Positions 33,608 through 42,800 of a stretch of DNA of 64,000 nt are shown piece by piece; the first letter of the stretch is position 1, and every line of letters starts with the position of its first letter. The DNA is from Romanomermis culicivorax. Lineage: Eukaryota; Nematoda; Enoplea; Mermithida; Mermithidae. The notes beneath the pieces were generated by a model. It was not told the origin of the DNA. It saw only the letters and a list, made by a program, of their open reading frames with translations, and did not search any database. The DNA lies in contig CAWUHX010000157.1 of the NCBI GenBank assembly GCA_963922205.1, positions 749,001 to 813,000 on the forward strand, in the 5' to 3' direction. The translations under genes were made by a program, and so were the position numbers.

Positions 33608-33964
33608 CAAATTGTAACAAAATCAAAAAAATAACTGTTAATACTGAGAAGGAAATTTATAATTGGACAAATATTGTTATTTAGCTTCAATTTATGACTG
33701 AAACAAGCCTGAAAACTCGGATATATAGGTATTTTTATTTCTTTCTTTTTCTCCATTTAGCTCACACTTTCAAAAAAAATCTTGGCCCAATGGGGGAGGG
33801 CGTCCACCCTCCCCCACCTCCCCCTTAAATCCGCCAGAGAGTAAAACGAACACTTATGCAACTAAAAATTAAACATGAGCCTTACATTGGAAATCTGTTG
33901 TATTCGCTGCTGGGATAGAAAATCTTGATAGTGGTCGTGATTGAGCATCTTCATCAACTTCTTC

Positions 33965-35045
33965 TCATTGCAATTTGCGAATTCCAAGCTCTAATTTTAT
34001 ATTTTGTAAAGGGATATTTTCACACCTTAATGCAGTCTCATCAATTTTGATTTCCAATTTTCGGCATTTCAAGTTGTTGTATTTTTGTTCCAATGTTGAA
34101 CCACAATCCACCGGTTGATGTAAACGCCTCTTATTAATTTTTTGATCAGTTTTTCGAGTAAAACTGGCAACCGGCATATCTGATGATGACGAATGTTCCA
34201 TAACAGTAGAAATTGGTCGTAGTCCTGCTTCAGACACATTAAGGCCTTCAACTGCTGGTGATTCGGAGCCAATAATATTGAGAACTTTCAAATCAATTTT
34301 GGAATATTTCACATCAGCACTACCTGCTGCTCAGGTTTTTTGTTTTGCATCTCTTTTTCTCATAGCATAATTTTTAAAATTCGGCTAAATAGAATCTCGA
34401 ATGTGGCTCCAAGGCTTATCAGTTGCAACAGGATAAAATCCATAAAAAATTTTCTTGCCGGTACACCTACCCATTTTCCTTTAGCCAGAAAGGCAAGCTT
34501 TACAGGACTATACCACCATACAAGTGCCCACCTTGTATGAGAGGCGCTCTTCGGGTGCTTTTTACTGCCTAGTGGAGGCCACATTCCACAGGCTGGCATC
34601 TCCCTGACAAGCAGGACTTGATCGGCTACCTACCTCATAATGGAATAGGCCCACCTCCTCTTTCGCCACACTATCGCCAACATGCTAACTGGGCTGAGTG
34701 GACCCCAGCAAGCAGCATTCCAAGCTCGCCTGCACAATTTATCTACCCCGAGAGGATGAAAGGCTGTGTCTGCCTAGGCCAGCTACCAGAAATTCAATTT
34801 CAGGTTACACCCGGAATCGAACCTGGTTCTTGAGACTAGCAGTCAGAGGCAATAACCACTAGACTAAGACGGCTCAATCCATAAATTTGTGCGCAATCAT
34901 CAATAGTGCTTTTCCAAGCTGTTATCTTATCTTCTTTGGTCAAAGTATCAGAAAATGATCCGAATAAAATAATTTTTTTGGAATAAATCAAGTCCAGAAA
35001 AATTAAACGTTGATTTTCATTCCTTTTCTTAAAAAGTTAGACTGA
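33965..35045 (-). pseudogene. Harbinger-associated Myb/SANT-like protein, broken
   Basis: The minus-strand frame opens NQRLIFLDLIYSKK, ILFGSFS and LTKEDKITAWKSTIDD, the helical Myb/SANT-like domain found in the second protein of Harbinger transposons, which binds DNA and helps bring the transposase to the nucleus and TIRs. It is cut by a SINE at 34,447-34,875 and resumes with FYPVATDKPWSHIRDSI, then a TAG, a Lys-rich stretch and a TGA, and finally a 110-residue tail rich in K, N and E that ends at 33,965. It lies tail to tail with the transposase. The family assignment combines motif and context. Confidence 0.75.
34447..34875 (-). mobile_element. tRNA-derived SINE, copy 3, best preserved
   Basis: On the minus strand the head reads AGCCGTCTTAGTCTAGTGG (A-box TAGTCTAGTGG), then TGCTAGTCTCAAGAACCA and a perfect B-box GGTTCGATTCC. 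The 430-bp body follows. A 10-bp duplication, AATCCATAAA on plus (34,437-34,446 and 34,876-34,885), flanks it, and the interrupted Myb frame closes perfectly when it is removed. The head most resembles an Asp/Glu/Gly-type tRNA by its A-box. The copy serves as reference for the family. Confidence 0.92.
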
Positions 35046-35663
35046 TTAGCAGTGAAATTAATTAATTGGCATCAAACACAGCTATCGAAAAGACAAAAGC
35101 ACCTCAATTCAAAACAAGAACAAAGAACAGGAAAAATGACTGGTTTGAGGAGAGTACAATTGAAAAAGTCCTATTGAATTCAACAGTCTTCAATAGTTTT
35201 TTATGCAGCAGAATTTCAATACACTATTGGGGGCTATTGAATTCAATAGACTATTCACTTTTATGCAACAGGGCCCACGTTCGATTCCAATTTTATCCTG
35301 ACATTGAATTTCTGGTAGGTGCCCCAGGGAGATGCAGCCTTTTATCCTTTTGCAGTAGATAGATTGTGAGGGCGAGCTTGGAAAGCTGTTTGCTTGGGTC
35401 TACTTCACTCAATTAGAATCTTGATGATGGTGCAGTGAATGAGGAAACAGTCTTATTGCATTATGAGGTAGGTAGCCAAACAAGTCCTGCTTGTCAAGCA
35501 GACACCAAGTAGTGGAACGTGGCCCAGACTAGGTGGTAAAAAAGCACCTAAAGAGCACCTTGGTGGGCACTTATATGACCATATAGTCCTGCAAAGCCTG
35601 ATTTTCCTGCTATAGAAAAAATGGGTAAGCATAGTCACGAAAATCAAAAAATATCATTGCAGG

Positions 35664-36613
35664 CAGGCCGGTAACTAAGGAGAATAGGGGGAATTCCCCC
35701 CTGAAATGAAATCTGAAAAAATTTTTAGCATTTCTGATCAAGCGCATGTATGTGAACAAGTGACTACTCTTGGCACGTGTGAATTTTTTTTCTATTCCTT
35801 TATTGAATCATAAAAATGAAGGGTTAAAGGTACAAATATTATATTTTATAACGAAATTTGCATGTCTAACAGTGTAATGCATTTGTTGAATATTGATTGA
35901 GTTTCATTTCGCTGTTTCCTACATAATATTACACTTTTTCTTGCTGTACGTATTTTATAATTTACGTTGGATGTATAGTAGGTGTTGAAGTTTATGAAAA
36001 TGTTCGGAATTGTTTCAACTTTTGAATCTAATACAATATGAAGCATATCACTAACTATTTTACATCTTCAAATTTAAATGACAAACGTCAATGTGTAGCA
36101 TCAAATTCAGCTTCTTCACGTGAATCTAGTGCTGCGAATGATTCTCAAAAACCTTCAGAATCAACAGGTTAGTTAGAATAAAATTGTATCATCGTTCTAA
36201 TGAGTTAAAATTTATTTAAATATTAATCCAGTTGTAACACTAGTGTCAACTACCGCTTCTACAGAATCGTCGACGCCAGCAGACCTTTCAGTAGCATCAT
36301 CAGCAGGTTAGTTCGATTCAAACAATAAATTTCGATGCACAATGAATTATAATATAAATTGTGATCTTGAGTTTTCTCAATTATGTATTTTAAATATAGT
36401 GTTTTAAGAAATTTTTCGAGCACTAACAGTGCTAAAAATTGATTTCTTCTGGGGCTTCGCCCCAGACCCCACCAGGGGGCGCTTAAGTGCGCCACCCTGG
36501 ACCCCTCGGCCCACTGGTCGGTCGCTGTGTGACCTCCATTCGCCGAGTTTTGAGTAAGCCAGAACATTTTGGTGATTCCCCCCCCCTGAAAAAAATTCCT
36601 AGTTATGGGCCTG
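35664..36613 (+). mobile_element. hAT element, 950 bp, with 8-bp TSD
   Basis: The ends are CAGGCCGGTAACTAAGGA and, inverted, CAGGCCCATAACTAGGAA, a hAT-like terminus. ATTGCAGG is repeated exactly on both sides (35,656-35,663 and 36,614-36,621). Inside are two 5' coding exons (36,038-36,306) of a hAT-type protein, and near the right end a G/C-rich stem CTGGGGC-TTC-GCCCCAG. The rest of the transposase is gone, so this is an internally deleted, non-autonomous copy. Confidence 0.9.
36038..36306 (+). pseudogene. 5' exons of a hAT/ZMYM-type transposase
   Basis: Exon 36,038-36,167 starts MKHITNYFTSSN and is Ser/Asn-rich, with donor CAG/GTTAGT. Exon 36,232-36,306 follows an acceptor TTAATCCAG and encodes VVTLVSTTASTESSTPADLS with a second donor CAG/GTTAGT. 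Both junctions are phase 1, so the pair is a genuine spliced reading. A short basic-aromatic start followed by a Ser/Thr-rich linker is usual for this transposase group. The catalytic part is missing. Confidence 0.6.
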
Positions 36614-36795
36614 ATTGCAGGTTACATTTTAGAATGTGGAAGAGTATGAGCAATGATCAAAAAGCAAAGTAACTAACTTTTAACTACATTTGACATGTGG
36701 TGGGTGGGTAAAATCGTAGTTCATCACTTCTTTTGCACATATAATTTTTTAATCTTTTGATTAAGCATACAATTACAAAATTGATTAAATGCCGT

Positions 36796-37112
36796 TCAGA
36801 GAACAACTGCTATAGCTCCAGGTATTGCTGCAGAACTGCCCAATCTATGCCTGACTGCCGGTTGTTGTGCCGAAAACCAAAATTTTTGTCTCGATCGTGC
36901 TGCACTGGGCAAATCATGCATAGTTTTCCAACGTGGTATAGAAAATGTGGCATTAAGGCCACTGGCACTGGCCACATTGGCTGTTAGGTTACGCATTCGG
37001 CAATAGCACAATAATTTCCGTAGTTGATCACCTGGTTTTTCCGCTTTAGAAGCTGGGTATTTGTTTGTGGCGATATAAAGCAAAATTTCGAAGAATCCTT
37101 CGAATGAGATCA
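36796..37112 (-). CDS. Possible exon of unknown protein
   Basis: After a good acceptor (TTTTTCTGTATTTTAG) the minus strand reads ISFEGFFEILLYIATNKYP, DQLRKLLCYCRMRN and FSIPRWKTMHDLPSAARS, with a balanced amino-acid composition unlike nearby noise. The first part resembles the helical half of an EF-hand-like module. It lies downstream of the TTLL gene on the same strand and could be one of its 3' exons, but its phase (1) does not join directly to the last TTLL exon (phase 0), so an unseen exon would be needed. No good donor is seen. Confidence 0.35.
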
Positions 37113-37494
37113 CTAAAATACAGAAAAAGTAGAATTTCAGAATACATACATATCAAATGTCTGAATATTTTAGACTTTCAACATATTAGAGCTAATTCCT
37201 TCACACAACATGCCCTATAATGATTATTCATGGACAAAATCTAATTGCAATAATTTTTTTTACAATTATTCTAGAAACTAAATTTTTCAACTCAAAAACA
37301 GTTAGGGTTAGTTGAGTATGATCAAAAATTTGGTGTCTAATACAACATATTATGATTTAGCAAAAAATGGAAAAAAGATGAAATAGTACTTGCTTCTCAT
37401 TCTTAATATTTGTAATACTTGCAGGAAAACATAGTATAGTTTATGCTATGCCTAATATCATAACCTATCTATGACCTTATCAACCATACTTTTC

Positions 37495-38281
37495 GGTGCA
37501 CCGACAATTGAGTGCCGGACAATTGAGCGCCGACAACTGAGCGTCGAAAACTGAGCGCCGACAACTGAGCACCCGACAATTGAGCGCCGACAATTGAGTG
37601 CCGAGAACTGAGCGCCAGACAACTGAGCGCCGTGGCAATTGAGCGCCATGACAACTGAGCGCCAGACATTTGAGCGCCGACAACTGAGCGCCAGACATTT
37701 GAGTGCTGACAACTGAGCGCCGACTATTTAATGCATTATAATTGAGCGTTTTTTTCATTTACTGAGCGCTACGGAATACTAGCATTTCAGTGATTATCTA
37801 CCGTAATGATTATCTACCGTAATGTATATATGTCCATACGTCTAATATTATGAATCAAACAAATATGGTCATTTTTGATTCGTATGACAAAGCCTAAGCC
37901 TAAGCCCCTAAGTCTAAGCCCCTAAGCCTAAGCCTAAGCCCAAGCCTAAGCGTAAGCCTATGCTTAAGCCTAAGCCTAAGCCTAAGCCTAAGCCTAAGCC
38001 TAAGCCTAAGCCTAAATGCAAAATAGTTACTTCAAACTGATTGGGTTATTTATCTGACATTAAATAGTCGGGGGTCAGTTGTTGGCGCTCAGTTGTCGGC
38101 GCTCAGTTATCTGGAGCTCAGTTGTCTGGCGCTCAGTTGTCTCCGCGCTCAGTTGTCGGCGCTCAGTTGTCGGCGCTCAGTTGTCGGTGCTCAGTTGTCA
38201 CGGCGCTCAGTTGTCTGGCGCTCAGTTGTCGGCCCTCAAGTGTCGGCGCTCAATTGTCCGGCGCTCAATTGTCGGGTCACG
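37495..38281. mobile_element. Telomere-repeat foldback element, copy 3, longest
   Basis: The left arm (37,500-37,735) has about 15 units of ACAACTGAGCGCC type and the right arm (38,070-38,275) about 14 inverted units. The core has AT-rich sequence and a GCCTAA array (37,890-38,014). ATACTTTTC, nine bases, is duplicated exactly at 37,486-37,494 and 38,282-38,290. The ends read GGTGCACCGACAATTG on the left and, inverted, CGTGACCCGACAATTG on the right, close to copies 1 and 2. Confidence 0.9.
37890..38014. repeat. Interstitial telomeric repeat (GCCTAA)n, with variants
   Basis: About 20 GCCTAA units, the first half degenerate (CCCCTAAG, GCGTAAG, GCTTAAG) and the last ten nearly perfect. Confidence 0.93.
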
Positions 38282-38439
38282 ATACTTTTCTATTGCAGAC
38301 TTATTTTGATGCTTCATCCTCTCAATAATTCAATACACGAATTTTCTGAATTTAATGGCTTTCAGAACTCCATATTTAGACCAAATAAAAATGGTCAATG
38401 ATTATTTTATCAAGTGAACTAAACCATGCAGTGATGTGT

Positions 38440-38820
38440 GAATTTCAGTTGTGTGAACTTAGGCTCAAATCAACTTGATTTAGTACCACAGAGATCATAC
38501 TTTCTGAATCATCAAAATATCTCGACAAGTCAAGTCCATCGATGAAATACGTCAAATGACAGTTCCTAAAAAAGTTATAGAAAAGATTTATGAAATGGTA
38601 GGAATCAGTAATCAAGGAGATGCTTACGTATGGCAAGAATCTCAGTTTGATGTTCTTAAGTCCAAAATTACTTTCATAGAATCAAATCAAGATTTTCGAT
38701 AAGGATAGAAGGGATATACACATATCTGAATCTATTAACCCCTGGGTCTACTCATTTTTCGTTCAATCTGGACTTTGGTACAGAATTAGAACTGCTGCAG
38801 ACATTTCAGATCTTCGTCAT
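38440..38820 (+). pseudogene. Coding-like relic, unknown
   Basis: A plus-strand reading SIDEIRQMTVPKKVIEKIYE followed by GDAYVWQESQFDVLKSKI and, after a stop and frame change, INPWVYSFFVQSGLWYRIRT looks like decayed protein sequence, probably of a DNA transposon given its surroundings. No family could be named. It is followed by GCCCCCCCCCAAAAAAATTTCTGGATCCGCC, a phrase common at the ends of old transposons. Confidence 0.3.
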
Positions 38821-39510
38821 CGCCCCCCCCCAAAAAAATTTCTGGATCCGCCACTGGGTGTTACCTTAGCACACTAGCCAAAAATGTGCCCTCAGAACAA
38901 CTTGTCAATAGTGCAGGAATCATCTTTCAGCCATTACCAAATCATATTTCAGATAAATCAGTGGAGAAACTATTATTTTTGAAGTATAATTTCATAAAAT
39001 TTTTCAAATAAGAAAAAAAATGTGTGCATTGGATTAACACTGTTATTGAATAAAGTTTTCATTACATCAGCATTAAGTTTATCTTCTCATGGAGTTGGGA
39101 ATTCTACAAAAATTGTAAAATTCATCCAAAAATCCCAGTTTTGGTTTCATTTTCACGGTATTGGGTTCAGTTTCATACAAAATGATGGTTTCCACGGTTT
39201 CAGTTTTGGTTAACCTGAACGTACCTATTAAGATCTAACTAGTTTGAATCTTTGCTCAACTACTTTTCTGTTGTTACTCTCCTTAAACCCACTTGTAAGA
39301 CAGAAAAATTTGGATCACACTTAAAACAGTGAAAAGTAACCCCCACTCAACAAGCAAATAGTTGCACATAGTCCACTAAATCTATGTTAAAAAATTGTTT
39401 GGCTGACAGAAGTTCATTTTTTCATCATCAAGAATGCAAAAAATTTGACTCCAATAGAATTTCTATGCTGCACAAGTATGCTAAGATATCATCTATTTTT
39501 CACACCTTAC

Positions 39511-39855
39511 AAATTCCATCAATTCTTCCATATTCATATTCATTCTTTCTTCAATTTTCACCAGACTAATAAACAAATCGGCCAATCCGGATATAAATAT
39601 CGTACGACTTTTCGAATATTTCAAGGAATCTAAAGCGTTGAATAACGGCGTCCAAAAACAATGTTCATCGCCGGCCCAAATCCGACCGGTCATCAATAAC
39701 AGGGTGTCTCTAATGACTGGTGTTTTTATTTCAAAGTCCAATTTATTATCATCCGTTTGTTCACTATTTAAATTGATACTCAAATTGGGACTGTAATTGA
39801 TCTCCAAAAGCAAAGGTTTACAGTCACTGGTCAACAGTATGTCGAAGCCGAGAAT
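39511..39855 (-). CDS. TTLL exon 5 visible
   Basis: The acceptor CATTTTCACAG precedes ILGFDILLTSDCKPLLLEIN, the last catalytic segment, then SPNLSINLNSEQTDDNKLDF and IKTPVIRDTLLLMTG. It ends EELMEF at donor TTT/GTAAGG. The downstream C-terminus was not found. Confidence 0.93.
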
Positions 39856-42800
39856 CTGTGAAAATGGAAAAAATGCACTGATTTTGCCAGAAGTAAGACA
39901 CAGTATGTTGATACATGCCAGGCATGTTTTTTTTGTGAGAAATTCGAGTACTAGCCTGATGCTCAAGTGCAGATTGTATTTAATCTCTAGAATCAATGCT
40001 TCACTCTCAATGATCTACAATGAATTCAACCTGACGAAACCTAAAATTCTGTGCCAAATTTACCCTGTTGAAAAATAAAATTTTTGACGTCAGCAAGATA
40101 TGGTATCTGGATACCGCATTTTTTCGTATTCCAAAAATAGACCTGCACTTCTTACAAATATAAATCTCATTTTTTGGGTCATTTATTCTTAAAATTTCAA
40201 CCTATGTACTTGAAAACACTTCTTCTCTTGACCGTTCAACTGCTTAGCATGGTAGATCATCAAATCTGGCAAAATTGAGATAACGGTTCTGGTCGCTAGG
40301 CCCCTAATTTGGCGCCATAATTTTTTGACGTCAGCAACGATACCGGCGGCCTCCAAGTCATGTAGGACATGGTCGATCGAACGTTTGGCCCCATGCAACA
40401 AGTTGGACGAGTTGCAGGAATTGTCGATTTTGTGTTTATTAATGGCGTAATTTGTGATGTGCATGTTAGTGATTCCGCGATTTTCGATAGTGGGTCTGAA
40501 ATGCAGCGAAATGCAGAAGCAGAAATTAACTAATAATTAAAGTCATAAAAAATAACTATAAAATTAAAATACAAAAAATTAAAATAAAGAAATTAAATAC
40601 AATAAATTTAACAATTAAAATACAAAAAATTAAACTAAAAAAATTAAAATACAATAAATTTAACAATTAAAATACAAAAAAATAAAAGAAAACAAATAAA
40701 AAAATAAAAACATAAAAAACCATAATGATTGAAATAACGAAAAATATGACAAAGGAAAGAACAAGATGAGAACAACAGGGCAGCAAGTATAAAAAAGGAG
40801 GACAACAAAAACAACCACTGACAATAAAAAAATTGGAGACCCAAGAAAAATAATAAGAAACAGAAGATAACAGCAACAAGATAGGAACTATTAATTACTC
40901 TAAATGAAAAATGATGCAAATATATTTTCTTCCAATAAGTTGTTTATTGTAGACTTCTATGCTGAATTTTTTAGTCAATGAAATTCCCAGTGATTTATTG
41001 GGAGGTCTCAAATTCTAAGGTCTGTATTTTGTGTAGTTTTGGCAAAAAATAAAATACGAAATACATGTTCAAAAAACCAATTAACATTAGAAAAAAGAAC
41101 GAGAAATAAACAAATAAGGGAAAAGGAAAGGATGAGAGTAAGGATAAGGATGAGGGTAAGAATAAGGAATGGATAAGAAAAGGCATGAGAGTAATCCTAA
41201 GCATAAGGATAAGGATAAGAATAAGGGTAAGGATAAGGACAAGAATAAGGAATAAAGGATAAAGAATAAGGAATAAAGGATAAAGAATAAAAAATAAAGA
41301 ATAAAACATAAAGAATAGAGAATAAAGAATAGAGAATAAAAAATAGAGAATAAAGAACAAAGAATAAAGAACAAAGAATAAAGAACAAAGAATAAAGAAC
41401 AAAGAATAAAGAATAGAGAAAAAACAATAAAGAATAAGAATACTTGATGACTAGACTTCCTTATTTCCATGACTGCTGCGAAAAATTTTAAAAATTCAGT
41501 CCCATACTCTTACTTTTCATAAAGGCTAGTGCAAAATCTAGCTATCCCGTTTTTCCCTATATGCAAAATTAATGGATTCAAATTTTCGATCAAAACGAAA
41601 ATTCTAAAATCAAATTTCCTCCCATCGATCAATAACGGATTTTTCACGTATTCTTGTACAACTTGGGACGCCCTTGCCATTGATAAATCTTCTATTCGGT
41701 CAAAAAGTAGAATATTCTCGCCTCTGGCCCCGTCGTCGGGTTTCGCGATATACCAAGGCGCGGAATTTGACGATTTGGACAAAAAATAATCGACGAAAAT
41801 ATCGTATTGTTGAGGCAAATACCAAGATTTGGGGTAAAAATCGTACAAATCGGGGAAAAGTTTCCGCATACGAGAAAGGCATTTTGTCAGCGGCACTTTG
41901 TTAGCCAAGGTTTTCATGCCTAACATAAGGAGGTCGGGGTGAGAAATTCTTCATTGTATGTCTTTTCATTTGAAAGCCGAGAGCAGATGGGAACCGCAAG
42001 GTTAAAGCCCTGGACTGCAATAATATTTCTGGAGCCAACTCTTGCCTGACATTGGCCAGACAGATTTGAGCATTGGAAATTTTTGATGAAGTGCATAGAA
42101 TTTGAGAAAACCTGCATCAGCCTGTCTCACATATTCCAACATTTCTGGCTTGGAATATGTGAGACAGGCTGAAGAGTGGAGTGGCGGAACATGGTCTAAA
42201 GTTTTGGTGTAGACCAAGCTTGGATAACACCAGTGGCCCATGAAAGTGACACCTTCAAGAGAAAAATTAGGGAGACAATAGAAATGCTAGTAGCAGATTC
42301 CAGCAAAGTCCGAACAAAATGCATTGAAATAGACGAGACATGTAATTGAATCCTGTTGAGGAAGTTCCTCAGGGGATGCAAGGGCCCATCAGGTTAAATA
42401 GCAGATCAAACCCGTGGCCTCGGTGGTCCGGTATTACAGCTCTCTACTCACAAGCTGAAAGTTCAGGGATTGAATCCCAGTGCAAGCAAAAATTCATTAA
42501 AGATTACTTAACCTGAGGAAGGTAGTAGTTCACCACTGTATTATTGTGTGTTATATCTAGAGCAAGGATTTTTAAGTGCTGCACTTAATCTTTTGCTTTG
42601 ATGGAATATACTTCCCATGCTTAGAAATGCAATTATCCATGGTGTCTGATGCAAAAGAATGCTAATTAACAGCACTTAATTGCACTTCATTTGGGGGTCT
42701 TGCACTTAATTGCACTTAATTTAAACTTTTTGTAAAAGTTGCACCTAAATGCATAGTTTTTAATTAAAAACTTGAAAAAACATGGTTAAAAAAAGTTAAA

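Larger units (their letters stand above)
29573..35277. mobile_element. PIF/Harbinger transposon, decayed, about 5.7 kb
   Basis: The right end reads inward GGGCCCTGTTGCATAAAAG, then AATAGTC and ATTGAATTCAATAG. The left end reads GGGTCATAAAAGTTCAATAG and then ATTGAATTCAATAG, the same text with about seven bases missing near the tip. Between them lie the two genes expected of this superfamily: a DDE transposase on plus (30,070-31,960) and a Myb/SANT-like protein on minus (35,045-33,965). Both are broken. A 902-bp insertion and a SINE add to its length. It may be a relative of the source for the AGGCCCTG MITEs, but the ends differ. Confidence 0.8.
29527..35640 (+). mobile_element. tRNA-derived SINE, copy 2, split by the Harbinger transposon
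   Basis: The tRNA-like head (CCTGGTCTAATGGTTTTGACC ... AACCAGGG) stops at about 29,573. Its continuation, GTTCGATTCC, and the SINE body resume at about 35,279 and run to about 35,640, ending with AAAATGGGTAAGC. The break falls exactly between the anticodon arm and the B-box, where the 5.7-kb Harbinger element lies. Comparison with the copy at 34.45-34.88 kb confirms the join. Confidence 0.8.

Noticed and set aside
37500..38280. Regularly spaced repeats that could suggest a CRISPR array
   Set aside because: The units are adjoining direct repeats without unique spacers, in a eukaryotic genome, and part of an inverted-arm transposon.
37458..38401. Cys/Ser/Leu-rich repeated frames ([14 protein letters not shown])
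   Set aside because: Translation of the GCGCTCAGTTGTC arms of the foldback element.
41087..41470. (FILYSLF)n minus frames as a membrane protein
   Set aside because: Translation of the AAAGAATAAAGAAC minisatellite in a TTLL intron.
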